A DNA stretch of 64,000 nucleotides from Bacteroidetes bacterium MED-G20. Its GTDB lineage: Bacteria > Bacteroidota > Bacteroidia > Flavobacteriales_D > Parvicellaceae. Position numbers and translations under genes: made by a program. The stretch spans positions 23,399 through 87,398 of the forward strand of contig CAJJCR010000006.1 of assembly GCA_905182745.1 (NCBI GenBank). Reading direction: 5' to 3'. The notes beneath the pieces are model-generated. The model ran no database searches. It saw nothing but the letters and a program-made list of their open reading frames with translations, and was not told where the DNA came from. Of this stretch, positions 10,040-19,439 are shown piece by piece (positions within the stretch are counted from its first letter, which is position 1; the number at the start of each line of letters is the position of its first letter).

Positions 10040-10570
10040 ATGAAAAAAATCATATTATACACATTATTACTAATTTGCTCCACTTTTCATTCCCAAAATG
10101 ACTGGAAATTGTATCCAAAAAAAGAAGCTCTTGATAGTTTAAATATACAATCCACGGATTTATCAAAATCCATACTTCAAGATGCTCCTACAAAATTAGA
10201 TACTATTTATACAGATTCACTCTACTACCTATCTAGCGAAGGAATTTTAGTGGAGAATAAGGATTCTAAAATTGACACTATAAATAATTATTTATCAGAA
10301 CACGGAAAATATAATGGATATACCATACAGCTATACGTTAGTCAAAAGACAGATAAAGTTAGAGAATTAAGAAAAAAATTCATATCTAATTTTCCAGAGA
10401 TGATTTTATTTGACGAATATATAGCTCCAAATATATTTTTGTATTCTGGGAAATTTCAAGACTACAATAACGCTGTTTTTTCAAAGATGAAACTTCAGGA
10501 AGTTTTTGACAATACTTTAGTAGTTAGAAAAAGTTTTCCTTACCGTGTAGAAAAAAAAATGGAGGACTAA
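10040..10570 (+). CDS. SPOR domain-containing secreted protein
   Basis: Peptidoglycan-associated SPOR-domain protein, probably periplasmic. A signal peptide (MKKIILYTLLLICSTFHSQ) is followed by a low-complexity stretch with repeated Asp-Thr/Ser. A C-terminal SPOR-like fold covers residues about 93-170 (YTIQLYVSQ, then PNIFLYSGKF and VVRKSF), which in this family binds denuded glycan strands at the division site. At 176 residues it is a short member. It is divergent from the act operon. Its last codons form one arm and the loop of a hairpin that looks like the terminator of the convergent gene downstream. Confidence 0.75.
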   Translation: MKKIILYTLLLICSTFHSQNDWKLYPKKEALDSLNIQSTDLSKSILQDAPTKLDTIYTDSLYYLSSEGILVENKDSKIDTINNYLSEHGKYNGYTIQLYVSQKTDKVRELRKKFISNFPEMILFDEYIAPNIFLYSGKFQDYNNAVFSKMKLQEVFDNTLVVRKSFPYRVEKKMED

Positions 10571-10578
10571 GTCCTCCA
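10551..10578 (-). terminator. Rho-independent terminator of the TPR lipoprotein gene, inside the SPOR coding end
   Basis: An 8-bp stem (TGGAGGAC pairing with GTCCTCCA) has a 3-nt loop. Read on the minus strand it is followed by nine T. It begins about 24 nt past the stop of the minus-strand TPR gene. The plus-strand side has no T tract, so direction is clear. The SPOR stop codon sits in the hairpin. Confidence 0.75.
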
Positions 10579-10601
10579 CCAGATTAGATAAAACAACATT
10601 C

Positions 10602-12311
10602 CTAAAACATTGCAAGGAAATCAGAGTTTTCAAAAAACTTAATAAATTCTCTATCACTTTTAGCCATATCTTTCAAAGAAGCATCCTTTTCAAAAGACAT
10701 TTTAAGATTCTCCATTACCATTTCAGTATTAGAAGTTCTAGCACCAATAATAGCTTTAAGATAATAAGACTTAGCGTCTTTAAGGTCTAGATCGTCAATT
10801 GCATCTGAAGCAGCGTCGTAATGCTCTGCAAGTATGTTAGCTAAGGCGTAATTGTAAGACCTCGTATCTCCCATAGACGTAATAGATTCTTCGTATTTTC
10901 CTTCTTCAATTTGAATAAGGCCAATATTGTACATAGACTGAGTAGTGTTAGAGGACTCAAATAAAGACTTAATATCGTCAGTGGATTTTCCATTTGAAAC
11001 ATGCTTAACGGCAGCAACATTATTACTAACTACTTTATTGTCAGTTATTGCAAGAGCGTCTTCAAAAGATTTTGTTGCTCCATCATTATCCCCCATCATA
11101 TACATGATATAACCAGTATTGTTTTTTATTCTCCAATCATTAGGAAATAATCTTGCAGCATTATTGTAATTTTTAAGCTGAGTATTCATGTCTTGCTCAT
11201 TTAATGTTGCCTGAATAATTTCTTCTAGAGATAATGTGTCAGGGTTGGTAGCAACTAAGTTTTTAAGTTCATCATCACTATAACCAACTTGATCATAATT
11301 AACAGTTATTATAGATCTTCTTAACTGAGGAAGAACTTTTTTCTCAAGAAATGCATAGGATTTTGCCATATTTCTTATTTCTTTTTCTCTCTTATTTAAG
11401 TCTGGTGTCATTTGTAAAACTCTAAGAATTAAATCTTTGTCTTCATTGTCAGTTTTAGAAACTTCAGTTTTAAATCCTTCCCAATCTTCTCCCTTTGGTA
11501 CAACGCTATAAAAAGAAGTTTCTTTTCCAGCATCAAATTTCATTCTTCTAGATTTTGATACTAAAGACTTCATAGTGCTATTTCCTCTGTCTTGAGCTAA
11601 ATTATCATTCAAATCAACTTCCCCTTCAGGAGAAGCAAAAGAACTAATATTTATAGATTTAATTTCTATTCTAGAACCCTCTTCCATTGAGCTAGAAATG
11701 AAACCTATTAAATCTTTAACATCAGAATCTCTCATTTCTTTGGACGAAACATTATACTTTCCTTTTTTAAAATTAATAGTTGCTGATTTGGCAAAAGAAT
11801 TTATCCTTTTGAAATTACATTCACTGGAACTAATTACTTGGTCATCTAAAACAATTAGCTTAGATGTGATAACAGTTCCGTCAGCAATCTTAAGACTCAT
11901 TATTTCATCATTTTTACTGCCCATCCTTACTAATACTTGAACCTTTACCTCTCCTTCAGCCATACTTTTTTGATAAGGGATAGTACTTGTGTAAGAAAAT
12001 GGCAGCCCTGTAGAAGGGACAACTTTTCCATTACCAGCAGCTTTTGGGCCTTGATAAATTTCAGTTTGAAATGGTATCTCATTTCCGTCCTTACAGAAAA
12101 ATATTGGAGTAATTTCTGCTACTGCTTTTGCATTAAGGCCTTTTTCAATAAATTTTCCATTTATTTGAAGAGTTACATCTCCACCCTTCATATGTAACGG
12201 GTTTTGGGTAACTTCATATTCTAGCGGTTTAATCATAGAACAGGAAGAGAAAATAGTAAAAAACAATGCTACTATTGCAATGTGGTTGATGTTAAAATTA
12301 TTGGTTTTCAT
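10602..12311 (-). CDS. TPR-containing lipoprotein with OmpA-like middle region
   Basis: Predicted SPII lipoprotein: the hydrophobic start ends in SSCSM (Cys near residue 24). The N-terminal half is beta-rich. Around residues 215-260 the text (SFASPEGEVDLNDNLAQDRG) resembles the C-terminal part of OmpA-like domains, where a SPEG-type segment and an N..L...R segment contact peptidoglycan. Residues about 370-560 contain tetratricopeptide-like helices (NNTGYIMYMMGDNDGATKSF). It is probably an outer-membrane or periplasmic scaffold protein of Bacteroidota. The exact function is unknown. It is transcribed alone, ending in the hairpin inside its convergent neighbour. Confidence 0.7.
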   Translation of the reverse strand: MKTNNFNINHIAIVALFFTIFSSCSMIKPLEYEVTQNPLHMKGGDVTLQINGKFIEKGLNAKAVAEITPIFFCKDGNEIPFQTEIYQGPKAAGNGKVVPSTGLPFSYTSTIPYQKSMAEGEVKVQVLVRMGSKNDEIMSLKIADGTVITSKLIVLDDQVISSSECNFKRINSFAKSATINFKKGKYNVSSKEMRDSDVKDLIGFISSSMEEGSRIEIKSINISSFASPEGEVDLNDNLAQDRGNSTMKSLVSKSRRMKFDAGKETSFYSVVPKGEDWEGFKTEVSKTDNEDKDLILRVLQMTPDLNKREKEIRNMAKSYAFLEKKVLPQLRRSIITVNYDQVGYSDDELKNLVATNPDTLSLEEIIQATLNEQDMNTQLKNYNNAARLFPNDWRIKNNTGYIMYMMGDNDGATKSFEDALAITDNKVVSNNVAAVKHVSNGKSTDDIKSLFESSNTTQSMYNIGLIQIEEGKYEESITSMGDTRSYNYALANILAEHYDAASDAIDDLDLKDAKSYYLKAIIGARTSNTEMVMENLKMSFEKDASLKDMAKSDREFIKFFENSDFLAMF

Positions 12312-12440
12312 TAGAGTTTATTTAATCCACTTTTAAGTTGATGCAAGTATAAGGACTTTATTTTATAAAAAAAAAGCAACAATATGTAAAAATAGGAACT
12401 CTAAATTGTTGACAACTACAACAATTATAGCTTTAAAAGC

Positions 12441-13034
12441 CTATGAGAGATAAGATTTCAATAAAGCAGACAAGTTTTTTAATAATAATTCCTCATTATC
12501 ATAACTAATGCTTTTAGCACCAAGTTTAATAACTGGAATTCTTGATTTGTTTAACCAAAAATTATAATTTTTGGTTAAACTCTCCAAATAGTCATGCCCT
12601 AAGTCTTTCTCAAAGTCTCTGTTTCTAGATTTGATATTTTTGGAAATCTGATGTACATCTGAATCTAAAAAAATTAACACATCTGGTTTAGGAAATTTTT
12701 GGAATAAACTTTGGTGGACATTTTCAATCATTGAATAATTGGATTTGGACAAATTCATCTTAGAAAATACCAAGCTTTTCTCAATATGAAAATCTGAAAA
12801 AACTATTGGATGATCTTGGTCAAAAAAAGTATTCATTTGCAGGCTCCTATCCAATAAAAATTGCATTTCAGAATGAAAAGCATAATCTTTTGTTTGGTAA
12901 AATAATTTTAAAAACTTGTTTTCAGCAAACTCTTCCAACAAAAGAGAGCCATTAAAATGATTGGCAAGAAATTTTGCCAAGGTTGTTTTACCTACTCCAA
13001 TATTACCTTCTATTGCTATATATTTATTTTTCAT
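12441..13034 (-). CDS. Deoxynucleoside kinase (first of two)
   Basis: Cytosolic deoxynucleoside kinase family, phosphorylating deoxynucleosides for salvage. The P-loop GNIGVGKTT is at residues 10-18. An E-rich segment (LLEEFAENKF) follows, then a DFHIEKS segment in place of the usual DRS/ERS motif, and a lid with several arginines (KNIKSRNRDFEK). Length 197 is normal. It overlaps folK by 11 nt; this folK-kinase pair is common in flavobacteria. Substrate preference cannot be read from the sequence. A second kinase of the family lies at 17990. Confidence 0.85.
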   Translation of the reverse strand: MKNKYIAIEGNIGVGKTTLAKFLANHFNGSLLLEEFAENKFLKLFYQTKDYAFHSEMQFLLDRSLQMNTFFDQDHPIVFSDFHIEKSLVFSKMNLSKSNYSMIENVHQSLFQKFPKPDVLIFLDSDVHQISKNIKSRNRDFEKDLGHDYLESLTKNYNFWLNKSRIPVIKLGAKSISYDNEELLLKNLSALLKSYLS

Positions 13035-13554
13035 TAAACAAAACTACATTTGACTCATCGCCACATTTTAAAAGCATTTTCTCAGCAGAATCATTTAAAT
13101 CTGGAATGAATTCATTTTTATATAAGTCTTTAATTATTAGTAATGAAAATTTTCTTTCTTTTATTTTAGGATGAGGTATTGAAAGCTCTTCATTCTCGAT
13201 TGAAAATCCTCTATAAATCAAAATATCTAAATCGATTATTCTGTCTTGGTAAGTTTGGCCCATTTTAAGAGATCTACCCATTTTTTTTTCTATGCTTTTA
13301 AGTTTATTAAGTAATTGCATTGGGTCCAAAGAAGTTTTAATAAGTAAACCCATATTTAGAAATTCATTTTCAGAATCGTAACCCCAAGGTTCAGAGCAAA
13401 AAATTCTGGACTTATTTAAAATATTTCCAAAAACTTCAATATAATTTAGTGCGTTTTTTAAATTTTTTAATTTATCCCCTAAATTAGTTCCTAAAGAAAT
13501 TACAACTTTATGTTCCTCCATTTGTAACAAAGATTTAAAAAACGATTTAACCAA
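13024..13554 (-). CDS. folK: 2-amino-4-hydroxy-6-hydroxymethyldihydropteridine pyrophosphokinase
   Basis: Transfers pyrophosphate from ATP to hydroxymethyl-dihydropterin in folate synthesis. Visible motifs are SLGTNLGDK near the N-terminus, CSEPWGY, and the signature GRSLKMGQTYQDRIIDLDIL near residues 94-113 with the two metal-binding Asp. The protein aligns from MEEHKVVISLG, so the ATG at 13521 is a better start than the upstream one at 13554. The end overlaps the downstream kinase by 11 nt, suggesting coupled translation. Confidence 0.9.
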   Translation of the reverse strand: MVKSFFKSLLQMEEHKVVISLGTNLGDKLKNLKNALNYIEVFGNILNKSRIFCSEPWGYDSENEFLNMGLLIKTSLDPMQLLNKLKSIEKKMGRSLKMGQTYQDRIIDLDILIYRGFSIENEELSIPHPKIKERKFSLLIIKDLYKNEFIPDLNDSAEKMLLKCGDESNVVLFNEK

Positions 13555-13642
13555 AAAAAGGTGAATTTTAAAATCACTTATCTATTTCTGCAATTATAAA
13601 GAATTATTATTCATATTTTTACAAAAAATTAAATTCATTGTT

Positions 13643-15448
13643 ATGAGACCATTTTGGAGATCTTTTTGGGCGTCAATTTTTGCCTATGTTGTTTTAAGTG
13701 CATTTGTTATAGTATTAATCAATCTAGTCATTTTTTCAGTGGCAGGATCATTTATGGAGAATGAAGAATTTAAAATAAATGATAATTCTTATTTAGAATT
13801 AAATTTAAATTTTAAAATCGATGAAAGGAGCGGAATAGAAACCACTAATGATTTTAATAATCCTATTTCAAAAAGCTATGGAGTTCATCAAATTAGAAAG
13901 GTTCTAGAAAAAGCTAAAAAAGATGAGAAAATAAAAGGGATTGTTTTGAGAATCCCCAATGTCAATATGGGTTTGTCTACCATTGACAATCTAAGAAATT
14001 GTCTTAAGGACTTTAAAAATTCTGGAAAATTTATTATTGCATATGATGAAACATATTCAATGGGTGCCTTTTATCTAAATAGTGTAGCTAATAAAATCTA
14101 TCTGTATCCTCAAGGCATGGTTGATTTCAGGGGCCTTGGGTCCGAAGTGATGTTTTTTAAAAAAGCATTAGACAAATTGGATGTTGATGTGCAAATTATA
14201 AGAGGGAAAGGAAATAAATTCAAAGGCGCCGTAGAACCTTTTATGTATGAAAAAATGAGTAGTGAAAATAAACTGCAAATAAAAAAATTATTGGATGATG
14301 TTTGGAGAAATATGACGCACAACATTAAAGATTCTAGAAATATATCCTTAGAAAGCTTGAATGAAATTGCAGATTCGTTATACAGTTATAATGCCAATGG
14401 AAGTTTGGAGCATCAACTTGTAGATGATTTAATTTATGAAGATCAACTTGACTCTATAATAAGAAAAAATATTGGTATTAATAAACAAGAAAAAATTCAT
14501 AGTATTTCTTTTAAAAAATATCTGGATAAAAATCTAAATCAGAACCCAATAGCTATGGGTTCAGGGTTTGGAAGCAAAAAAGGAAATATTGCAGTTGTAT
14601 ATGCGGTTGGCACTATTGTTAGCGGTAAAAGTTCTGAAGGAAACATGGGTTCCTCAACTATTGTCAAGGCGATCAACAAAGCAAATAAAGACTCAACGAT
14701 TAAAGCAGTTGTTTTAAGAGTTAATTCGCCTGGAGGAAGCGCACTAGCTTCAGACGTAATTTGGAGATCTTTAGAAAAAACAAAAGAAAATAAACCTGTA
14801 ATTGTATCCATGGGAGACTTGGCAGCTTCTGGTGGATATTATATATCCTGTGGTGCTGATAGAATATTTGCAGAGCCAAATACAATAACAGGATCAATCG
14901 GTGTATTTGGAATGATTCCCAACTTAGGAAAAATGCTAAAAAACAAAATCGGAATTACATTTGACAGAGTAGAGACTAACGAACACGCAGCATTCACAAT
15001 GTTTGATGCTTTAGATAAAAAAGAATTGGCCACTTTCCAAAAAGGAGTAGATCAGATTTACGACACCTTCATCTCCAAGGTGGCTATGGGTAGAGATGGA
15101 CTTAAAAAAAGTGATGTTCATAAAATTGCAATGGGAAGAGTTTGGTCTGGAAAAGAAGCTCTAGACCTGGAGCTGGTAGATGAAATGGGAAGTTTGCAAT
15201 CTGCAGTAGACTTTGCCGCAGACAAAGTTGGTATAGAAAATAACAAAGTCAAATTAATTCATTTGCCAGAAAGAAAAAATGACGAGCTATTAGAACTTTT
15301 ATCTTCTTTAGAAATAGGGACTAAAAGCAGTAATGAAGCAATGGAGTATATAAACAATATAAATTCAATTTTTAAAAAATCTGTTAAAAGCCCATATGCT
15401 AAAGATAAATATCAAACAATATTCCCATTTGAAATAAGAATTTTCTAA
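13643..15448 (+). CDS. sppA: Signal peptide peptidase SppA, 67K type (S49)
   Basis: Membrane-bound serine protease that digests cleaved signal peptides. One N-terminal TM helix (residues about 10-37) precedes two tandem S49 domains. The N-terminal domain supplies the candidate general-base Lys (RGKGNKFKGAVEPF, near 190-205). The C-terminal domain holds the nucleophile Ser in GDLAASGGYY near residue 399 and the conserved TGSIGVFG. Length 601 fits the long, E. coli-like 67K form. It is a single gene, followed closely by a microprotein with its own -7 box. Confidence 0.92.
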   Translation: MRPFWRSFWASIFAYVVLSAFVIVLINLVIFSVAGSFMENEEFKINDNSYLELNLNFKIDERSGIETTNDFNNPISKSYGVHQIRKVLEKAKKDEKIKGIVLRIPNVNMGLSTIDNLRNCLKDFKNSGKFIIAYDETYSMGAFYLNSVANKIYLYPQGMVDFRGLGSEVMFFKKALDKLDVDVQIIRGKGNKFKGAVEPFMYEKMSSENKLQIKKLLDDVWRNMTHNIKDSRNISLESLNEIADSLYSYNANGSLEHQLVDDLIYEDQLDSIIRKNIGINKQEKIHSISFKKYLDKNLNQNPIAMGSGFGSKKGNIAVVYAVGTIVSGKSSEGNMGSSTIVKAINKANKDSTIKAVVLRVNSPGGSALASDVIWRSLEKTKENKPVIVSMGDLAASGGYYISCGADRIFAEPNTITGSIGVFGMIPNLGKMLKNKIGITFDRVETNEHAAFTMFDALDKKELATFQKGVDQIYDTFISKVAMGRDGLKKSDVHKIAMGRVWSGKEALDLELVDEMGSLQSAVDFAADKVGIENNKVKLIHLPERKNDELLELLSSLEIGTKSSNEAMEYINNINSIFKKSVKSPYAKDKYQTIFPFEIRIF

Positions 15449-15456
15449 TATGATTA

Positions 15457-15464
15457 TATATTTG
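15457..15464 (+). promoter_or_regulatory. Probable -7 box before the 33-residue microprotein
   Basis: TATATTTG matches TAnnTTTG exactly and lies 12 nt before an ATG, right after the sppA stop. A TTTG at 15428-15431 is 25 nt upstream, slightly beyond normal spacing. This suggests the microprotein is transcribed from its own promoter with a very short leader. Confidence 0.4.
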
Positions 15465-15476
15465 TAAAAAAAAACA

Positions 15477-15578
15477 ATGTCATCAGATAAAAATTTTCAC
15501 GGAAGCACAGGAATCATCGGATACTTATACGTCTCAATTGCTTTAATAATTATTGCCGGATTAATATTTTTTGGTTAA
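15477..15578 (+). CDS. 33-residue single-pass membrane microprotein, function unknown
   Basis: ATG-to-TAA frame of 33 residues: a polar N-terminus (MSSDKNFHGSTG) then one hydrophobic helix of about 20 residues rich in Ile and ending in IFFG. It fills the gap between sppA and the GH3 gene and has a consensus -7 box 12 nt upstream, which argues for a real gene. No family is recognised. Its size and topology resemble tiny accessory subunits of membrane complexes or oxidases. That comparison is inference only; chance is possible in AT-rich DNA. Confidence 0.5.
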   Translation: MSSDKNFHGSTGIIGYLYVSIALIIIAGLIFFG

Positions 15579-15590
15579 CAAACAATTCCA

Positions 15591-17126
15591 ATGATTTCAT
15601 CAATTGGAAAACCCCTAAATAATTTTTTTTCTTGGTATTTAGAAAGGAGAATGGTTGAAATTGAAAATTTCAAGTCCAATCCAGAAATTGTTCAGCAACT
15701 AACTCTTTCCAATTTAATTAGTTCTGCAAAGTCAACTCAGTTTGGAATTTCAAACAACTTTAGTTCTGTTTACAACACAAGTAGTTTTAAATCTATAATT
15801 CCACTTAGAAAATACGAAGACTTTGAGCCTTTCATCAAAAAAGCTAAAAATGGAGAACCTAATGTTCTTTGGCCTGGAAAAGTAAAATGGTTTGCTCAAT
15901 CATCTGGGACAAGTAGTAACACAATTAAACATATTCCTGTAACCATAGATTCATTAAAAAAATGCCATTATAAAGGAGGAAAAGATTTATTGGCGATTTA
16001 TTATCGAAATAACCCAAAGACACAACTGTTTTCTGGAAAACACTTGATAATGGGTGGGAATGAGAATCATCTACCTGGTAACGACAAGTCTGTATCTGGA
16101 GATTTATCAGCCATAATTATGAAGAATTTGCCCTGGTGGTGTGAATGGAGAAGATCGCCAAATAAAGTTAAAAGTCTTTTGCAAAAAAACTGGGTGGAGA
16201 AACTAAATTATATTGTAAAGCATTCTTCACAAGACAATGTTCAAATTATTGCAGGGGTTCCGTCTTGGGTTTTAATTATTATGAATGAAGTTATTAAGGA
16301 AAATAATATAAATTATATTCATGAAATATGGCCCAGCCTAGAATTATATCTTCACGGGGGAATGAATATAGCTCCCTACAAGAAAAACTTTCAATCTATA
16401 AGCAGTAAAAAAATTAACTTTTACCAAAACTATAACGCAACGGAAGGTTTTTTTGGATTGCAGTCTGAAAATGATGCAGACGACATGCTTTTGATGCTTG
16501 ACTATGGAATATATTACGAATTTATTTCTAAAAATAATTGGAAAGAAGACCAGCCTTTGACATTAAGTTTAGAAGATGTGGAGTTAAATAGACCATATGA
16601 AGTTGTGATTTCTACTAATGGAGGTCTTTGGAGATATAGACTGGAGGATACTGTAATTTTCACATCTTTAAATCCTTTTAAGATCAAAGTAATCGGAAGA
16701 ACAAAACAGTTTATAAATATTGCAGGGGAGGAACTAATGATTCAACATGTAGAAACAGCTATTAATAAAGCATCAGAAAAATGTCTTTGTACCATAGGGG
16801 AATATACTGTAGCTCCTGTTTTTAAAAACAGCAATAAGTCTATTGGTTTCCATTATTGGCTAATAGAGTTCTGTGAAAAGCCAAATGATTTATCAAATTT
16901 TAGTAGTATTTTAGACATGGAGCTTCAAAAAGTTAATATTGATTACAAATCTAAAAGAGAAAATAATTATCCTCTAAATAAACTAGTTATCAAGGAAGTT
17001 CCAAAAAACACTTTTTACAAATGGTTAGAAAGTCAAAATAAATTAGGTGGTCAGAACAAAATTCTTAGAATAAATGAAAATAAAGATAAAATAAATGAGA
17101 TATTGGAAATGGAAAATAGTAATTAA
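15591..17126 (+). CDS. GH3 family acyl-acid-amido synthetase-like protein
   Basis: Member of the GH3 (auxin-responsive promoter) family, adenylating enzymes that in plants join acids to amino acids. Visible features are the ATP-binding SSGTSS at residues about 104-109, YNATEGFFG near 282-290, and WRYRLEDTVIF near 346, all normal for the family. The 511-residue length fits the bacterial homologues. The substrate in Bacteroidota is not known. It overlaps the next gene by 32 nt. Confidence 0.85.
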   Translation: MISSIGKPLNNFFSWYLERRMVEIENFKSNPEIVQQLTLSNLISSAKSTQFGISNNFSSVYNTSSFKSIIPLRKYEDFEPFIKKAKNGEPNVLWPGKVKWFAQSSGTSSNTIKHIPVTIDSLKKCHYKGGKDLLAIYYRNNPKTQLFSGKHLIMGGNENHLPGNDKSVSGDLSAIIMKNLPWWCEWRRSPNKVKSLLQKNWVEKLNYIVKHSSQDNVQIIAGVPSWVLIIMNEVIKENNINYIHEIWPSLELYLHGGMNIAPYKKNFQSISSKKINFYQNYNATEGFFGLQSENDADDMLLMLDYGIYYEFISKNNWKEDQPLTLSLEDVELNRPYEVVISTNGGLWRYRLEDTVIFTSLNPFKIKVIGRTKQFINIAGEELMIQHVETAINKASEKCLCTIGEYTVAPVFKNSNKSIGFHYWLIEFCEKPNDLSNFSSILDMELQKVNIDYKSKRENNYPLNKLVIKEVPKNTFYKWLESQNKLGGQNKILRINENKDKINEILEMENSN

Positions 17127-17913
17127 GCTTTTAGTTTTATCATTAATATTTAACATTTCAAATGCACAAAATATTAATGAAAAACCATTCAAATTATTCT
17201 CTAAAAGTGAAAAAATTGAGATTGATCAATATGGGTTTATCTACCACATAAATAAAGACAATCTTGTTAAGTTTAACAAAGAGGGAGTTCCGATATACAA
17301 CTATAGTAACAAACTACTTGGAAATATAACACAATTAGATATAAGCAATCCTCTGAGACCTTTACTTTTCTACAAGGACCAAGGAATAATATTAGCTCTA
17401 GACAATACTTTGTCTTTACAAAAAAGTGAAATTTCTCTAAATGAGTTAGCATTGTACCAAACAAGTTGTATTTCAAACAGTAATTTTGACAATGGAATTT
17501 GGCTATACGACATTGATGTGAATGAAGTTGTAAAAATAAATTATCAAGCAGAAGTAGTATTTAAAAGTGGTAATCTTTCTGTTATTCTTCCAAATATGCA
17601 ATTTCCTGTTTTGAAACTCCTTGAAAAAAATAAAAAACTTTATGGGGTTACTCCTAACCAAATAATTGTATTAGACCAATATGGGTCACTCTTAAACACA
17701 ATAAACCTTAAGGCAACTAATGGACTTATTATAAAAGAAGAAAGTCTAATAAGCTATGACGGCAAATTTATTGTAAACTATAATTACTTAGACTATAAAT
17801 TAGATACTATTTACCAAACAAATAGCTATGATAAAATCATACAATGTCAAGAAGAAATAATAGGTATACTTAAAGGTAATTCTGAGGCAAATTCAATTTT
17901 TATATCCAAATAA
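17095..17913 (+). CDS. Secreted protein of unknown function (beta-rich)
   Basis: A 272-residue protein with a signal peptide (KLLVLSLIFNISNAQ). The rest is beta-rich with short repeated patterns such as DQYGFIYHINKDN and DQYGSLLNTINLK, compatible with a small beta-propeller, but no named domain is recognised. The start lies inside the 3' end of the GH3 gene, so the two are translationally linked. The deoxynucleoside kinase downstream is 76 nt away. Function unknown. Confidence 0.7.
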   Translation: MRYWKWKIVIKLLVLSLIFNISNAQNINEKPFKLFSKSEKIEIDQYGFIYHINKDNLVKFNKEGVPIYNYSNKLLGNITQLDISNPLRPLLFYKDQGIILALDNTLSLQKSEISLNELALYQTSCISNSNFDNGIWLYDIDVNEVVKINYQAEVVFKSGNLSVILPNMQFPVLKLLEKNKKLYGVTPNQIIVLDQYGSLLNTINLKATNGLIIKEESLISYDGKFIVNYNYLDYKLDTIYQTNSYDKIIQCQEEIIGILKGNSEANSIFISK

Positions 17914-17989
17914 TTAGCAACAAAAGTTATTAACATATGCTCTTTTTTAATTCCTATTTTCTACTTTAGATACCTAAAATTAAAAGGGA

Positions 17990-18604
17990 ATGCACATAGC
18001 TATCGCAGGAAACATTGGGGCCGGAAAAACTACACTTACTGGGCAACTTGCAAAACATTACAATTGGGATACACATTTTGAAGATGTTGACGACAATCCA
18101 TACCTTCTGGACTTTTACGACGAAATGCAAAGATGGTCATTTAACCTTCAGATTTATTATTTGAATAGCCGGTTTACCCAAACTCAAGAAATAAGAAATA
18201 GTTCTAAGACGGTAATTCAAGATAGAACCATCTATGAAGATGCTTACATTTTTGCTCCCAATCTTCATTCAATGGGATTGATGACTACTAGGGATTTTGA
18301 AAACTACTTTAGTCTTTTCAATCTAATTGAATCCTTTGTTAAACCACCAGATTTATTAATTTACTTACGAGCTTCTGTTTCAAAATTGGTTCAAAATATT
18401 CAAACCAGAGGAAGAGAGTACGAAGAAAGTATAAGATTAGATTATTTAAAGAGACTTAATGAAAGATATGAGGCTTGGATATCTACTTACGATAAAGGAA
18501 AACTCCTGATTATCGATGTTGATAATAACCATTTCAACGAAAACCAGGAGGATTTAGGGAAAATAATTTCTGGAATAGATGCCGAATTACACGGTCTATT
18601 TTGA
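17990..18604 (+). CDS. Deoxynucleoside kinase (second of two)
   Basis: Cytosolic deoxynucleoside kinase, 204 residues. The P-loop GNIGAGKTT is at 7-15, the substrate-binding segment FEDVDDNPYL near 32-41, the QDRTIYEDAYIF motif (DRT) near 78, and the lid RGREYEESI near 143-152. It matches the dNK family better than the paralogue at 12441 does. Two diverged copies suggest different base preferences, as in bacteria with paired dAK/dGK-type enzymes; this is inference. Confidence 0.88.
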   Translation: MHIAIAGNIGAGKTTLTGQLAKHYNWDTHFEDVDDNPYLLDFYDEMQRWSFNLQIYYLNSRFTQTQEIRNSSKTVIQDRTIYEDAYIFAPNLHSMGLMTTRDFENYFSLFNLIESFVKPPDLLIYLRASVSKLVQNIQTRGREYEESIRLDYLKRLNERYEAWISTYDKGKLLIIDVDNNHFNENQEDLGKIISGIDAELHGLF

Positions 18605-18612
18605 ATCAGAAT

Positions 18613-19353
18613 TTATAATTTCTTAGCGGCTTTTTTACTAACTTTTCCTATTTTTTTAGAAAGATCTTCAACTAATTTTTCGGAGGCACTTTCACACAAT
18701 GGAAGAAGTTTGTCGGGTTTCATTAAAGGAATTCCACCTACAATACCAACAGATTTTTTAGAAGTTCCATACTCGTTAATAGAAAAGACTTTTTTACCCT
18801 CTTTATTCCATAATTTTATTCTTACAAAAGCTCTTACTCCAGCGGTAAAGGGAACTGGTTTCTTTATAAAATCATAACCCATAGAAACAAACATTACACC
18901 ATCAGCATTACTAAACATTTTAAGCATTTGCATTTGATTACTTTTCTCTCCTTTAAATAATGATTCCACGAGAGGTTTATATCCTTCAGGAGTAAGATAG
19001 CGTTGGAAAAGTTTATGTCGCTCTGAATCCTTAGATTCGTTAAATCTACCCTCATAATCTTTATATTCCTGACGATTTACAACATCTTCCTCAGGTAATA
19101 ATTCAAAAGGGAAATTTTTAGAGTAATCATCTTTAAAAGCTTTATAAAAATTATCTAAAACAGGTTGTAAATTAAAATTTGGGTCATCTGACAAAGAAGC
19201 AATTGCGGCAACTAGAGCTGCATTCCCGCCGATTTCATCAAACCCAATATGTTTTGATACCCAAAAGCTAGTAACAGCAACTTTTTTTTGTGCTAAAATA
19301 GTGGGGTTTACAAAAACAATTAGAGAAAATATTAATAGACTAAAGTTTTTCAT
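18613..19353 (-). CDS. Secreted protein of unknown function
   Basis: A 246-residue protein with a signal peptide ending near residue 21 (NPTILAQ). The mature part begins KKVAVTSFWVSKHIGFDE and has an alpha/beta character, with YDFIKKPVPFTAGVRAFVRIK in the middle and a Lys-rich C-terminus (KIGKVSKKAAKKL). No domain is recognised with confidence. It lies 8 nt from the end of the convergent kinase gene and downstream of the prs-rplY-pth set. Confidence 0.65.
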   Translation of the reverse strand: MKNFSLLIFSLIVFVNPTILAQKKVAVTSFWVSKHIGFDEIGGNAALVAAIASLSDDPNFNLQPVLDNFYKAFKDDYSKNFPFELLPEEDVVNRQEYKDYEGRFNESKDSERHKLFQRYLTPEGYKPLVESLFKGEKSNQMQMLKMFSNADGVMFVSMGYDFIKKPVPFTAGVRAFVRIKLWNKEGKKVFSINEYGTSKKSVGIVGGIPLMKPDKLLPLCESASEKLVEDLSKKIGKVSKKAAKKL

Positions 19354-19439
19354 ATTATTAAATTTTATTTATAGAAATTAGGCTTTTAAAATCAATAAAG
19401 CAAATAATTATTTCTAACTTAAGTTAAAATTAAGTTTAA

